64,000 nucleotides of DNA from Baekduia alba (GTDB lineage: Bacteria > Actinomycetota > Thermoleophilia > Solirubrobacterales > Solirubrobacteraceae): the NCBI RefSeq assembly GCF_028416635.1, contig NZ_CP114013.1, positions 3,286,001-3,350,000 of the forward strand, given 5' to 3'. The translations under genes and the position numbers were made by a program. The notes beneath the pieces are model-generated. The model was not told the origin of the DNA. It did not search any database and saw only the letters and a program-made list of their open reading frames with translations. This document shows positions 1-8,291 of this stretch, one piece after another (within the stretch, counting starts at the first letter, position 1; the number at the start of each line of letters is the position of its first letter).

Positions 1-415
1 CGACATCGACCGTGGCGCCTGCCGCGCCGAGCGCCGCGAGCGCGTCGCTCGACGGGTCGCCGAGGACGAGCGCGCCGGCCAGCGTCGCGCGGTTGCGGAT
101 CTGGCGCGAGGCGACCGTGCGCGCGGCGGCGGCCAGCCCGGGCAGCGTGTCCGCGTGGCGCTCGAGCACGTCGGTGTAGGTGGTGGTCGCACCGAGCACG
201 ACGACGTCTCCCTCGCGCGCGGTCGCGCGCAGGTCCGCGCAGGCGCTGAGGTCGATCAGCGTCGGCGGGTCGATCGCCCCGCGGTTGAGCTCGACGAGGA
301 CGCCCGTTCCGCCGGCGACGATCGTCGCCTCGGGGTGCGCGACGCGTGCCGCGAGGGCGTCGTCGAGGGTGCGGGGTCGAAGGATGGTCAGGAAGCTGTC
401 CAAGCTGGGAGACAA
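1..415 (-). CDS. Xanthine-dehydrogenase-type FAD-binding subunit, partial (runs off left edge)
   Basis: Reading the minus strand from about 415 down to base 1 gives an uninterrupted frame of about 138 residues that continues past the window. It carries the two hallmarks of the molybdopterin-dehydrogenase FAD domain: VAGGTGVLVELNRG (FAD pyrophosphate loop) and SRQIRNRATLAG. The family forms the medium subunit of xanthine dehydrogenase or CO-dehydrogenase-type hydroxylases and passes electrons from FeS clusters to FAD. Next to uraD and uricase, oxidation of hypoxanthine or xanthine to urate is the natural role (inference). The start is uncertain: TTG at 415 or 403 are the candidates and neither has a clear ribosome site. 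The gene diverges from uraD. Confidence 0.85.
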   Translation of the reverse strand, partial: MSPSLDSFLTILRPRTLDDALAARVAHPEATIVAGGTGVLVELNRGAIDPPTLIDLSACADLRATAREGDVVVLGATTTYTDVLERHADTLPGLAAAARTVASRQIRNRATLAGALVLGDPSSDALAALGAAGATVDV

Positions 416-503
416 CGCTGGCCCGGTGCCGAGGGCCGCGCCTGACCAGGGCGTCGCTGGACGATGGGCGGAATCTAGCGTACGAAGACGCTCCCACCCA
501 CCC

Positions 504-509
504 TGTAAT
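504..509 (+). promoter_or_regulatory. Candidate -10 element upstream of uraD
   Basis: TGTAAT lies 11 nt before the uraD ATG at 521, in an otherwise GC-rich divergent spacer (416-520). No good -35 is seen. Transcription starting at the usual distance would give a leader of only a few nucleotides. Inferred by eye only. Confidence 0.35.
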
Positions 510-520
510 GTCCGCGATCC

Positions 521-1102
521 ATGACGCACGACCCGCCCGCCCCGCGCGGCCGGGTCGCCGACCGGGGTCACCGGCGACTGGGCATCCATGACGCGGCCAC
601 GCTGAGCAGCGACGGCTTCGTCGCGCGCTTCGGCGGCGTCTTCGAGGACTCGGCCTGGGTCGCGGAGACCGTCTGGAGGCGCGGGCCGTTCGCGTCGGTC
701 GCCGAGCTACACGCGGCGATGGTCGCCGTGGTCGACGAGGCCGACCCCGAGGCGCGCCTGGCGCTCATCCGCGCGCACCCGGAGCTCGCCGGCAAGGCCG
801 CGATCGCCGGCGAGCTGACCGAGGAGTCCACGCGCGAGCAGGCCGCGGCCGGCCTGGACCGGCTCACGCCCCAGCAGCACGCCGACCTCCTCGCGCTGAC
901 CGCGGCGTACCGCGAGCGCTTCCGCTTCCCCTTCGTCGTGTGCGCGCGCGAGCACACGGCCGACTCGATCATCGCCGCGGCGCGCGAGCGCCTGGCGCAG
1001 GACTCCGACGCCGAGGAGGTGACCGCCCTGGCCGAGATCGCGAAGATCGCGGCGCTGCGGCTGGACGACCTCGTCGTCGACGAACCAAGGACATCAGGTT
1101 GA
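521..1102 (+). CDS. uraD: 2-oxo-4-hydroxy-4-carboxy-5-ureidoimidazoline (OHCU) decarboxylase
   Basis: The 193-residue protein matches the OHCU decarboxylase family, which turns the unstable OHCU made by hydroxyisourate hydrolase into (S)-allantoin. The catalytic-region motif HPELAGKAA lies at about residues 86-94. It is followed by the ELTEESTREQAAAGLD helix and FRFPFVVCAREH near 134-145, all typical of the family. The first ~20 residues are Arg/Pro-rich and look non-conserved, so a downstream start is possible. The uricase start codon overlaps its stop, so the two are translationally coupled. The hydroxyisourate hydrolase for the step between them is about 18 kb away at 19096. Confidence 0.9.
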   Translation: MTHDPPAPRGRVADRGHRRLGIHDAATLSSDGFVARFGGVFEDSAWVAETVWRRGPFASVAELHAAMVAVVDEADPEARLALIRAHPELAGKAAIAGELTEESTREQAAAGLDRLTPQQHADLLALTAAYRERFRFPFVVCAREHTADSIIAAARERLAQDSDAEEVTALAEIAKIAALRLDDLVVDEPRTSG

Positions 1103-1920
1103 CCGACGCCCGCATCTCCTACGGCAAGCTCTCGGTGCCCGTGCACCTCGTGCGCGGCGAGCGCCTGCTCGCCGCCGACGTCAGCATGGAGGTACTGGGC
1201 CAGGGCTTCCTGCCGGCCTACACCGAGGGCGACAACTCGGCGGTCGTGGCGACCGACACCATGAAGAACGTCATCCTGCGCCGCGCGCACGAGTACGACG
1301 GGGAGACGCTCGAGGGGTTGTTGTACGACCTGGGTCGCGGGTTCCTGGAGACCTACCCGGAGATGGAGGGCCTGCGGCTGTGGGCCGAGGCGCAGCCATG
1401 GGTACCCGAGAGCGGCAAGCTGTTCCGCCGTGTGGAGGGCGACCACGCGATCGCGACGCTGGAGCTCGCGCCCGGCGGCGGCGTCATCGACCACGAGGCC
1501 GGCCACGTCGGGCTGCAACTGCTGAAGACGACGGGCTCGGCGTTCACGAAGTTCGCGCGCGACGACGACACCACGTTGCCGGAGCGCAAGGACCGGCCGT
1601 TGTTCATCCACCTCGACGTGCGCTGGAAGTACGGCGACGCGACCGACGCGGTGGGCGACGCGCACGTGCCGTCGGGCGACGTGCTCGCGGTCGTCCTGGA
1701 GACGTTCGACGAGCTCGTGTCCGAGTCGATCCAGCACCTGGTGTACGAGATGGGCCAGCGCGTCCTGGCATCGTTCCCGGCGCTGACGCAGGTGTCGTTC
1801 CGGGGCGAGAACCACACCTACGACCCGGTGCCCGGGGCGGCCGACGCCGACCCGCTGGCCAAGACCTACACCTCGCCGTTCCCCGCATGGGGGTTGATCA
1901 CGCTGGTGCTCGATCGATGA
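1099..1920 (+). CDS. uox: Urate oxidase (uricase)
   Basis: The 273-residue product is cofactor-free uricase, which oxidises urate to 5-hydroxyisourate with O2. The TTG start at 1099 overlaps the uraD stop (TTGA). The frame begins LTDARISYGK, placing the catalytic Lys at position 10. VVATDTMKNVI (Thr52-Asp53) is the substrate-binding Thr/Asp segment, and VSFRGENHTYD near the C-terminus carries the conserved His. The length is slightly below the usual ~290-300. The gene sits between uraD and a creatininase-family gene, with ATGA overlap to the latter. Confidence 0.92.
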   Translation: MTDARISYGKLSVPVHLVRGERLLAADVSMEVLGQGFLPAYTEGDNSAVVATDTMKNVILRRAHEYDGETLEGLLYDLGRGFLETYPEMEGLRLWAEAQPWVPESGKLFRRVEGDHAIATLELAPGGGVIDHEAGHVGLQLLKTTGSAFTKFARDDDTTLPERKDRPLFIHLDVRWKYGDATDAVGDAHVPSGDVLAVVLETFDELVSESIQHLVYEMGQRVLASFPALTQVSFRGENHTYDPVPGAADADPLAKTYTSPFPAWGLITLVLDR

Positions 1921-2702
1921 GCGCGGGCGCGCGCTCGCTCGCCGACCTCCGCGCGCCGGAGATCGCGGACCGGCTGTCGCCGTCGTCCGTGCTGCTGCAG
2001 CCGGTGGGCGCGATCGAGCAGCACGGGCCGCACCTGCCGCTGTCCACCGACCTGCTGATCGCCGACGCGCTGGCCGCCGCGGTCGTCGCAGCCCGCGGCG
2101 ACGAGCTCGACCTGTGGCTGCTGCCGCCGTTGGCCTACACGAAGTCCAACGAGCACGCGTGGGCGCCGGGGACGATCTGGCTGTCGCCGCAGACCATGTT
2201 GTCGGTGTTGGACGACCTCGGGCGCTCGCTCGCGACCCTCCCCGCCAAGAAGCTCGTGTTCCTCAACGGCCACGGTGGCAACACCGCGCTGCTCACCGTC
2301 GCCAACCGCGAGCTGCGCCTCGCGCACGGGCTGATGACGTTCCTCATGCACCCGTCCCAGCCGCGCGACAGCGGCGGCGCGGCGGACGTGCACGACGACG
2401 AGCTCGGGATGGGCGTGCACGCGGGACGCGACGAGACCTCCGTCGTCCTGCACCTCCGCCCGGAGTTGGTGGACATGTCGGTCGCGGAGCGATCGATCCC
2501 GAACGCGTTCGCCGGCAACGCCCGCGTCCGCTTCGGCGGCGACGTCGCGTTCGGCTGGGCCGCCGACGACCTCTCCGCCACCGGCGCCATCGGCGACCCG
2601 ACGCTCGCCTCAGCCGAGCTCGGCGCCACGCTGTGGGCCGGCATGATCGCCTCCGCGGCCGAGGCCCTCGCCGAGATCGCCGCGTTCGCGTTCGAGCGAT
2701 GA
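1917..2702 (+). CDS. Creatininase-family amidohydrolase
   Basis: This 261-residue metal-dependent hydrolase belongs to the creatininase family. Metal ligands are visible in GAIEQHGPHLPLSTD (Glu, His, Asp), in LNGHGGNTALL, and in HAGRDETSVV (Glu). The family includes creatininase, MftE-like peptidases and hydrolases acting on cyclic amides. In a purine operon it may open or deaminate a ureide or hydantoin-type intermediate (inference); true creatininase is not indicated. It overlaps uricase and the next amidohydrolase by 4 nt each (ATGA), so it belongs to the same transcript. Confidence 0.85.
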   Translation: MSAGARSLADLRAPEIADRLSPSSVLLQPVGAIEQHGPHLPLSTDLLIADALAAAVVAARGDELDLWLLPPLAYTKSNEHAWAPGTIWLSPQTMLSVLDDLGRSLATLPAKKLVFLNGHGGNTALLTVANRELRLAHGLMTFLMHPSQPRDSGGAADVHDDELGMGVHAGRDETSVVLHLRPELVDMSVAERSIPNAFAGNARVRFGGDVAFGWAADDLSATGAIGDPTLASAELGATLWAGMIASAAEALAEIAAFAFER

Positions 2703-3991
2703 GCGCGCTGCTCGTTCGCGGAGCGGCGTTCGTCTGGACCGGCGAGCGGGTGGTCTCCGACGTCGACCTGCTCTGCGTCGACGGGCGCGTCGTGGAGATC
2801 GGGCCCGGTGTCGCCGCTCCGCCCGGCGCCGCGGTCCTCGACGCCGCCGGCTGCGCCGTGATCCCGGGCCTCGTCAACGCCCACCACCATCTCCTGCAGA
2901 GCGCGTTCCGGACGCTGCCCGGGACGCGCGGCGTGCCGATGCGCGACTGGCTCGGCGTGATGAACGCGGCGTACCGCGCCGTCGGCGTCGACCCGGAGCT
3001 GTGCGGCGCGGCCGCGGCCGTCGGGCTGGCCGAGGCGCTGCTGTGCGGCGTGACGACGGTGGCCGACCACCACCTGACATGGCCGGCGGGCGCCGACCAC
3101 GCCGGGATGGCGGAGGCGGTCTTCGGCGCGGCGGGGGCGCTCGGCGCCCGGCTGGTGTTCGTGCGCGGCACCGCGGGCGACGACCCGGATGTCGCCGCCT
3201 CCGCCGCCGACGCGCTGGCCGCGCTCCTCCCCCCGGCCTCGCTCGCCGTAGGGCCGGCCGGCGTGCACAGCGACGGGCGGGCGACGTTCGACGCGCTGCG
3301 CGAGGTGGCGGTCCGGCACGGGCTGCCGCGGCGGACGCAGGCCAACGAGCAGGTCGACGTGGTCGTTGCCGCGGAGCGCTACGGGCGCCGGCCACTGGAG
3401 CTGCTGGAGGAGTGGGGCTGGCTGGAAGAGGGCGTGACGATCGCGCACCTCTGCGCCGTCACCGACGCGGAGATCGCGCGCGTGGCGGCCTCCGGCGCGA
3501 CCGTCACCCACGCGCCGGGCTGCGACCTGCCGATGGGCTGGGGGCTCGCGCCGGCGGGGGCGCTGCTGGACGCGGGCGCAGTTGTAGGACTCGGCACCAG
3601 CGGCGGCGGCTCCAACGACGCGGGCCACCTGCTGGCCGACGCCCGCCTCGCGCTCCAGGCGTCGCCGCTGAGCGGCCGCCCGCTGACGGCGGTCGAGGTC
3701 CTGACGATGGCCACGCGCGGCGGCGCGCTGGGCCTGGCCCGGAGCGAGTTGGGGTCGTTGGAGCCGGGCGCGGCGGCCGATCTCAACGTGTATGACCTGA
3801 GCGGCGTCGCGGATGCGGGCATCGGCGATCCCCTCCCTGCTCTCCTCTGGACCTCCCCTGGCCGCCGCCCGCGCGATGTCGTGGTGGACGGCAGCGTGGT
3901 CGTGCGCTGCGGCGCCCTCGTCGACACCGACGAGCGAGCGCTCGCGTCCTCGCTCCACGACCTCCTCACGGCACGCCGCTCCGCCGCATGA
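2699..3991 (+). CDS. 8-oxoguanine-deaminase-like amidohydrolase with altered metal site
   Basis: The 430-residue protein aligns along its length with the 8-oxoguanine deaminase/AtzB group (TRZ/ATZ family), which would yield urate from 8-oxoguanine. The first metal motif is present (PGLVNAHHHLLQS, His62-64) and the strand-6 His is present (IAHLC, His250). The usual HLAE is TQANE here (Gln214), and the usual GVDGSASND reads GTSGGGSND (Ser301 where Asp is expected). Two expected metal or catalytic residues are therefore replaced. Position in the urate operon supports a purine role, but the reaction may differ. ATGA overlaps join it to both neighbours. Confidence 0.8.
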   Translation: MSALLVRGAAFVWTGERVVSDVDLLCVDGRVVEIGPGVAAPPGAAVLDAAGCAVIPGLVNAHHHLLQSAFRTLPGTRGVPMRDWLGVMNAAYRAVGVDPELCGAAAAVGLAEALLCGVTTVADHHLTWPAGADHAGMAEAVFGAAGALGARLVFVRGTAGDDPDVAASAADALAALLPPASLAVGPAGVHSDGRATFDALREVAVRHGLPRRTQANEQVDVVVAAERYGRRPLELLEEWGWLEEGVTIAHLCAVTDAEIARVAASGATVTHAPGCDLPMGWGLAPAGALLDAGAVVGLGTSGGGSNDAGHLLADARLALQASPLSGRPLTAVEVLTMATRGGALGLARSELGSLEPGAAADLNVYDLSGVADAGIGDPLPALLWTSPGRRPRDVVVDGSVVVRCGALVDTDERALASSLHDLLTARRSAA

Positions 3992-5631
3992 CCGCCGACG
4001 CGCGCCACGACGTCGTCATCGTCGGCGGCGGCCACAACGGGCTGACGTGCGCGGCCTACCTCGCGCGCGGGGGCGTCGACGTCTGCGTCCTGGAGGCGCG
4101 CGACAGCGTCGGCGGCTGCGCTTCGACCGTCGAGGTCCTCGGCGGCGCGCGGGTCAACATCTGCAACTGCGACCACGCGCTGGTCCGGGCGACCGGCATC
4201 ATCGAGGAGCTGGACCTCGCCGCCCACGGCCTGCGGTACCTGGACCTCGAGCCGGCGCAGCTGGCGCTGCCGTGGGATACGGGGTTGGCGCCGTGGTTCC
4301 TGTTCTCCGACGTCGAGCGCACGCTCCAGTCGCTGGCGCTCACCCATCCCGACCAGGTCGCGGGCTACCGCCGCTACGTCGACGACCTGCTGCCCGCCGC
4401 GCGGTTGGTGATGGAGATGACCGGCGGCGTGCCGACCCCGCTGGGCGTCGCGACGCGGCTCGCCAAGACGCGCGGGCGCGGACTCGCGGCGTTGTTGAAG
4501 CTGTCGCGCCGCAGCGCCGCCGACGTGCTGCGCGACTACTTCACTTCCGACGCGCTGCTCGGCCCGGTCGCGACGACCGGGCCCGCCGTCTGGGGCCTGC
4601 CGCCGCAGGCGCCGGGGACCGGCCTCGGGGCGCTGGGCTACGCGCTGCGCCATCTCATCGCGGTCGGTCGCCCGGTCGGCGGGTCGGGCGCGCTGACCGA
4701 CGCGCTGGCGAGCGCCGTGCGCGGCGCGGGCGGCACCATCCGGACGGGCGCCCGCGTCAGCGCGATCCTCTGCGACGCCGGCACGGTCGCGGGCGTCCGC
4801 CTCGGCGAGGGCACGCGCGTCGACGCGCCGGTCGTCATCTCCGCCGGGGATCCGCGCCGGACGCTCGTCGAGCTCCTCCACGCGCCGCCGGCGCAGGCCC
4901 GGGACCTCGTCGCCCGGTGGCGCGACCGGCCGGTGCGCGAGGGCTACGAGAGCAAGGTCGATGCGGTCGTCGACGCCCTCCCCCGGCCCCGAGGCCTCCA
5001 TCAAGAGCATCTCGACGAGCTGGGGATCGGCGCGGTGCTCAACGCCACCATGGTGGTCGCGCCCGGCCTCGACGCGATCCTCGCCGCCCACCGCGACGCC
5101 GAGGCCGGCCGCGTGGCGACCAACCCGTTGTTCCTGTCCAACGTCCCGTCGGTGCTCGACCCCACCGTCGCGCCCGCCGGCGGCGGCCACGTCTTCAGCC
5201 TCGAGACGCTGTTCACGCCGTACCGGCTGCATGGCGGCTGGCCGGGGTCGGCCGAGCCCGAACGCTGGCTGGCGGCCTTCGCGCGGTCGATGGAGCCCGG
5301 CTTCCTGGACGGCGTCCGCCGCTGGCGCCTGGTCGGACCCGACGACTACGAGCGCGACTTCTCGATGCCCGCCGGGTACGCGCCCTCCTTCGCGGGCGGC
5401 CCGCTCGCGGCGCTGCTCGGCCGCGACCGCGAGCTGACCCGCTACACGACGCCCGTGTCCGGCCTCTACCTGACCGGCTCCGGGACGTTCCCGGGCGCGG
5501 GCGTGTCGGGCGCGCCGGGGCGCAACACGGCACGGGTGGTCCTGGGCGACCTCGGCGTCACCGCGCGGCGCGCTGCGCCCGCCTATGCCGGCGGCGGGTC
5601 CGGCCGACCGCCCCAGAGGAACGTCGGGTAG
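3988..5631 (+). CDS. CrtI/PYROXD2-like FAD-dependent oxidoreductase
   Basis: The 547-residue protein opens with a Rossmann FAD fingerprint (DVVIVGGGHNGLTCAAYLA) followed by VLEARDSVGGCAST. It closes with the FAD-binding segment GLYLTGSGTFPGAGVSGAPG, as in phytoene-desaturase-like oxidoreductases. Substrates in this subfamily are diverse and often unknown. It is the last gene of the uraD-uricase operon (ATGA overlap), so an oxidation of a purine-derived or amine compound is possible, but nothing in the sequence fixes the substrate. Its 3' end overlaps the convergent glycosyltransferase by 49 bp. Confidence 0.82.
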   Translation: MTADARHDVVIVGGGHNGLTCAAYLARGGVDVCVLEARDSVGGCASTVEVLGGARVNICNCDHALVRATGIIEELDLAAHGLRYLDLEPAQLALPWDTGLAPWFLFSDVERTLQSLALTHPDQVAGYRRYVDDLLPAARLVMEMTGGVPTPLGVATRLAKTRGRGLAALLKLSRRSAADVLRDYFTSDALLGPVATTGPAVWGLPPQAPGTGLGALGYALRHLIAVGRPVGGSGALTDALASAVRGAGGTIRTGARVSAILCDAGTVAGVRLGEGTRVDAPVVISAGDPRRTLVELLHAPPAQARDLVARWRDRPVREGYESKVDAVVDALPRPRGLHQEHLDELGIGAVLNATMVVAPGLDAILAAHRDAEAGRVATNPLFLSNVPSVLDPTVAPAGGGHVFSLETLFTPYRLHGGWPGSAEPERWLAAFARSMEPGFLDGVRRWRLVGPDDYERDFSMPAGYAPSFAGGPLAALLGRDRELTRYTTPVSGLYLTGSGTFPGAGVSGAPGRNTARVVLGDLGVTARRAAPAYAGGGSGRPPQRNVG

Positions 5632-6632
5632 TAGGCGAACACCGGGCCCGGCCGGTGGGCGAAGCGCACGCCGGCCCGCAGCATGCGTTCGGCCCGATAC
5701 CAGTCGCCGGGGACCCCCATCGCGGCGGCGACGTGCTCGCGGGCGAAGATGCGCAGGCCGGAGTGGACCAGCGCGGCGGAGAGGGAGAACGCGCCGGGCG
5801 CCGGCGGGAAGGCGCCGAGCCGCTCGACGGTGCCGTCGGGCGCGTGCTGCTCGATGTCGCCGTAGGCGACCTCGGCGCGGGTGACGCGGGCGTGCTCGAG
5901 CAGGACCGCGACGGCGTCGGGGTGCAGCGCGTCGTCGTCGTCGAAGTCGAGCGTCCAGCGCCCACGGGCGACGCGGTAGCCCTCGTTGCGCGTCTGCGTC
6001 GCGGCGGTGAGCCAATGGCGGCCCTCGGGGCCACGGACGCGGGTGGGCAGGTTGATGTAGGTGATCCGCGGGTCCCCGATGCGGGCGACGGCCGCTCCGA
6101 CCGCCGGCGGCGCGGCGTCGCCCACGACCGTCACCTCCAGGCGCTCGTAGGTCTGGCCGAGCACGGACGGGAGGCTGCGCTCGAGCAGCAGCTCCAGGCG
6201 GTCGTGCGTCGCGATCGCGACGCTCACCAGCGGCTCGTCCTCGGTGTAGGCGAGCGCGTAGTCGGGGTCGTCGCGCAGGGCCCACAGCCGGCGGCGGTTG
6301 CCGGCCTCGTCGTCGACGACCGCGCGCAGCATCGGGGCGAGCTCGTCGCCGAGGCGGTGCTCGAGCGCGGCGATCCGCTCGCCGAGCGCTCCGAGCTGGT
6401 CGTCGAGCGTGGCGGCGCGCGCGGCGAGCTGCGCGGCGCCGGCGCCGGCACGCTCGTCCGCCGCGCCGGCGACGGCCTCCAGCGCGCCGAGCCGCTCGCC
6501 CAGGTCCTCGATCGTCACGGCGAGATGCTGCTCGCGCGCGGCGGCGTCGGCGACGACGCGATCGCCCAACGCGTTCAACCGCCGCTCCAGCGCGGCCAGC
6601 GCGCGCCGGCGCACGCTCAGGCGCCCGGTCAT
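5583..6632 (-). CDS. Family 2 glycosyltransferase with N-terminal coiled coil
   Basis: The 349-residue protein has two parts. Residues ~1-120 are Ala/Glu/Arg/Leu-rich with heptad character, predicted coiled coil. From ~135 there is a GT-A glycosyltransferase: LVSVAIATHDRLELLLERSL, then the acidic metal-binding run LDFDDDDALHPDAV. The domain ends soon after an aromatic segment (FAYYPTFLWGG). It probably transfers a sugar to a surface glycan. The upstream acetyltransferase overlaps it by one base, so the pair is one operon. Acceptor and donor are unknown. Confidence 0.82.
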   Translation of the reverse strand: MTGRLSVRRRALAALERRLNALGDRVVADAAAREQHLAVTIEDLGERLGALEAVAGAADERAGAGAAQLAARAATLDDQLGALGERIAALEHRLGDELAPMLRAVVDDEAGNRRRLWALRDDPDYALAYTEDEPLVSVAIATHDRLELLLERSLPSVLGQTYERLEVTVVGDAAPPAVGAAVARIGDPRITYINLPTRVRGPEGRHWLTAATQTRNEGYRVARGRWTLDFDDDDALHPDAVAVLLEHARVTRAEVAYGDIEQHAPDGTVERLGAFPPAPGAFSLSAALVHSGLRIFAREHVAAAMGVPGDWYRAERMLRAGVRFAHRPGPVFAYYPTFLWGGRPDPPPA

Positions 6633-7282
6633 CAGCGCAGCGTCGCCCCGGCCGCGTACGGCCGGGCGGGAACGCCCTGCACGCGCACGGCGTCGTCGAC
6701 CGACCGCATGACCATCGCGCCGGCCGCCACCACGGCGCCGGCGCCCACAGTCGTCCCGTTGACCACCGCGGCGCCCATGCCGATCCGCGCGCCGGCGCCG
6801 ATCCGCGTGTTGCCGCCCACGTTGGCGCCCGGGTTCAGGACGACCCCGTCACCGAGCACGACGTGGTGGCCGACGAGCGCGCCGCGGCCGACGAGCACGT
6901 GCGCGCCGATCGTCGTCGCGGCGCCCACGACCGCCGCGGGCCCGACGACCGCGCCGGGCGCGAGCGTCGCGCTCGGGCTGACGTGCGCGGCCGGGTGCAC
7001 GAGCGGCGGCGCCGGGCGCCAGCCGTGGTTCGTCAGCTCCGCCCACGGCGCGAGCCGGTCGCCGCCGACGCCGAGCACCGCGAGCCCGTCGCCGGCGGGC
7101 CGCGCGTCGAACGCGACGACCGGCAGGCCGTGGATCTCGGTGCCGACGCGGGCCGGGTCCAGGAGCTCGACGAGCGCCGGGACGTCGCAGCCGCACGCGC
7201 GCGCGTATTCGACGACCTCCAGCGCGAACGAGCCGGTGCCGACGACGTGGACGCGAGCGGGGCTGTCGACGTGGTCGGGCAA
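6632..7282 (-). CDS. NeuD/PglD-like sugar O-/N-acyltransferase (hexapeptide repeat)
   Basis: The 216-residue protein has an N-terminal Rossmann-like part (VHVVGTGSFALEVVEYARA). This is followed from ~95 by left-handed beta-helix hexapeptide repeats (VHPAAHVSPSATLAPGAVVG and onward), ending VQGVPARPY. This is the architecture of NeuD, PglD and related sialic-acid or bacillosamine acetyltransferases. The only reasonable start is TTG at 7282. A TATCCT hexamer 9 nt upstream suggests a very short leader. It overlaps the glycosyltransferase (TGATG), and the pair probably decorates an exported glycan. It diverges from the BKACE gene. Confidence 0.83.
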   Translation of the reverse strand: MPDHVDSPARVHVVGTGSFALEVVEYARACGCDVPALVELLDPARVGTEIHGLPVVAFDARPAGDGLAVLGVGGDRLAPWAELTNHGWRPAPPLVHPAAHVSPSATLAPGAVVGPAAVVGAATTIGAHVLVGRGALVGHHVVLGDGVVLNPGANVGGNTRIGAGARIGMGAAVVNGTTVGAGAVVAAGAMVMRSVDDAVRVQGVPARPYAAGATLR

Positions 7283-7302
7283 CGGACGGTCAGGATACGC
7301 GT

Positions 7303-8184
7303 GTGCCCCGCACCGCCGACCACGTCCCGCACCCGCTGCGTCCGTATCCGCCGCTCGTCGTCAACGTGGCGCTGACGGGCATGGTGCCGCGCAGGGCGAC
7401 GGTCCCGCACGTCCCGGTGACGCCCGAGCAGATCGTCGCCGACGCGGGCGCCGTGTTCGCGGCCGGCGCGACGATCCTGCACCTGCACGCGCGGCGCGCC
7501 GACGACGAGGGGCCGGACTGGCGGCGTGACGCCTACGCGGAGTTCGTGCCCGAGATCCGGGCGCGCTGCCCCGGCGTCGTGGTGTGCGTGACGACCAGCG
7601 GCCGCGACGCCGCCGGGCTCGACCAGCGCGCCGACGTCCTCGCGCTCGACGGCGACGCGCGCCCCGACATGGCGAGCCTCACGCTCGGCTCGCTGAACTT
7701 CCGGACCACGGCCAGCGTCAACGCGCCGGAGACGATCGTCGCGCTCGCGACGCGGATGCGCGAGCGCGGGATCCGGCCGGAGCTCGAGGTCTTCGACACG
7801 GGCATGGCCTACCTCGCGCACGAGCTCGTCGCACGCGACGTCCTCGAGCCGCCGCTCTACGCCAACGTGATCCTCGGCAGCCCGAACACGGCGCCCGCGA
7901 CCGCCGAGGCGCTCGCGCAGCTCACGCGCGCGCTGCCGGCCGGGACGACCTGGGCCGCCGGCGGCCTCGGCGCCTTCCAGCTCCCGATGAACGCCGTGGC
8001 GGTCTTCACCGGCGGGCACGTCCGGACCGGGTTGGAGGACAACGCGTGGATGGACGCCGAGCGCACCGTCCCGGCGACCAACGCGCGGCTGGTGGGTCGG
8101 GTGGCCGAGCTGGCGCGGATCGCGGGCCGGCCGTTGGCGACGGCCGCGCAGACCCGCGCGCTGCTGGGGCTGCCGGGCGGCTGA
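7303..8184 (+). CDS. BKACE-family beta-keto acid cleavage enzyme (DUF849)
   Basis: The 293-residue protein is a TIM-barrel beta-keto acid cleavage enzyme, the family of 3-keto-5-aminohexanoate cleavage enzyme. These Zn enzymes condense a beta-keto acid with acetyl-CoA. Family signatures are ILHLHARRADD (metal His pair), LEVFDTGM, and YANVILGSP. A GTG start at 7303 is preceded by CAGGA. The family's substrate range is wide (lysine, carnitine and other beta-keto acids) and no partner gene lies beside it, so the substrate is not assigned. It diverges from the acetyltransferase over only 20 bp. Confidence 0.85.
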   Translation: MPRTADHVPHPLRPYPPLVVNVALTGMVPRRATVPHVPVTPEQIVADAGAVFAAGATILHLHARRADDEGPDWRRDAYAEFVPEIRARCPGVVVCVTTSGRDAAGLDQRADVLALDGDARPDMASLTLGSLNFRTTASVNAPETIVALATRMRERGIRPELEVFDTGMAYLAHELVARDVLEPPLYANVILGSPNTAPATAEALAQLTRALPAGTTWAAGGLGAFQLPMNAVAVFTGGHVRTGLEDNAWMDAERTVPATNARLVGRVAELARIAGRPLATAAQTRALLGLPGG

Positions 8185-8264
8185 CGCCGGCGCGGCGTGG
8201 CCGGACGACGCTGGCCGCGACACCGCCCGCGTGATCATGCGCGACCTCGGCAGGACCACGCGGA

Positions 8265-8279
8265 CGGCCGCCGCGGCCG
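8265..8279. terminator. Possible GC hairpin in convergent gap
   Basis: CGGCCG-CCG-CGGCCG lies in the 107-bp gap (8185-8291) between the convergent BKACE and beta-helix genes. It has no U-tract and such hairpins arise easily in this base composition, so it is weak. Confidence 0.2.
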
Positions 8280-8291
8280 CCTAGCCGAGGC

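Noticed and set aside
1917-2702. Naming the gene creatininase
   Set aside because: Only family-level motifs are visible and no creatine or sarcosine pathway genes are nearby.
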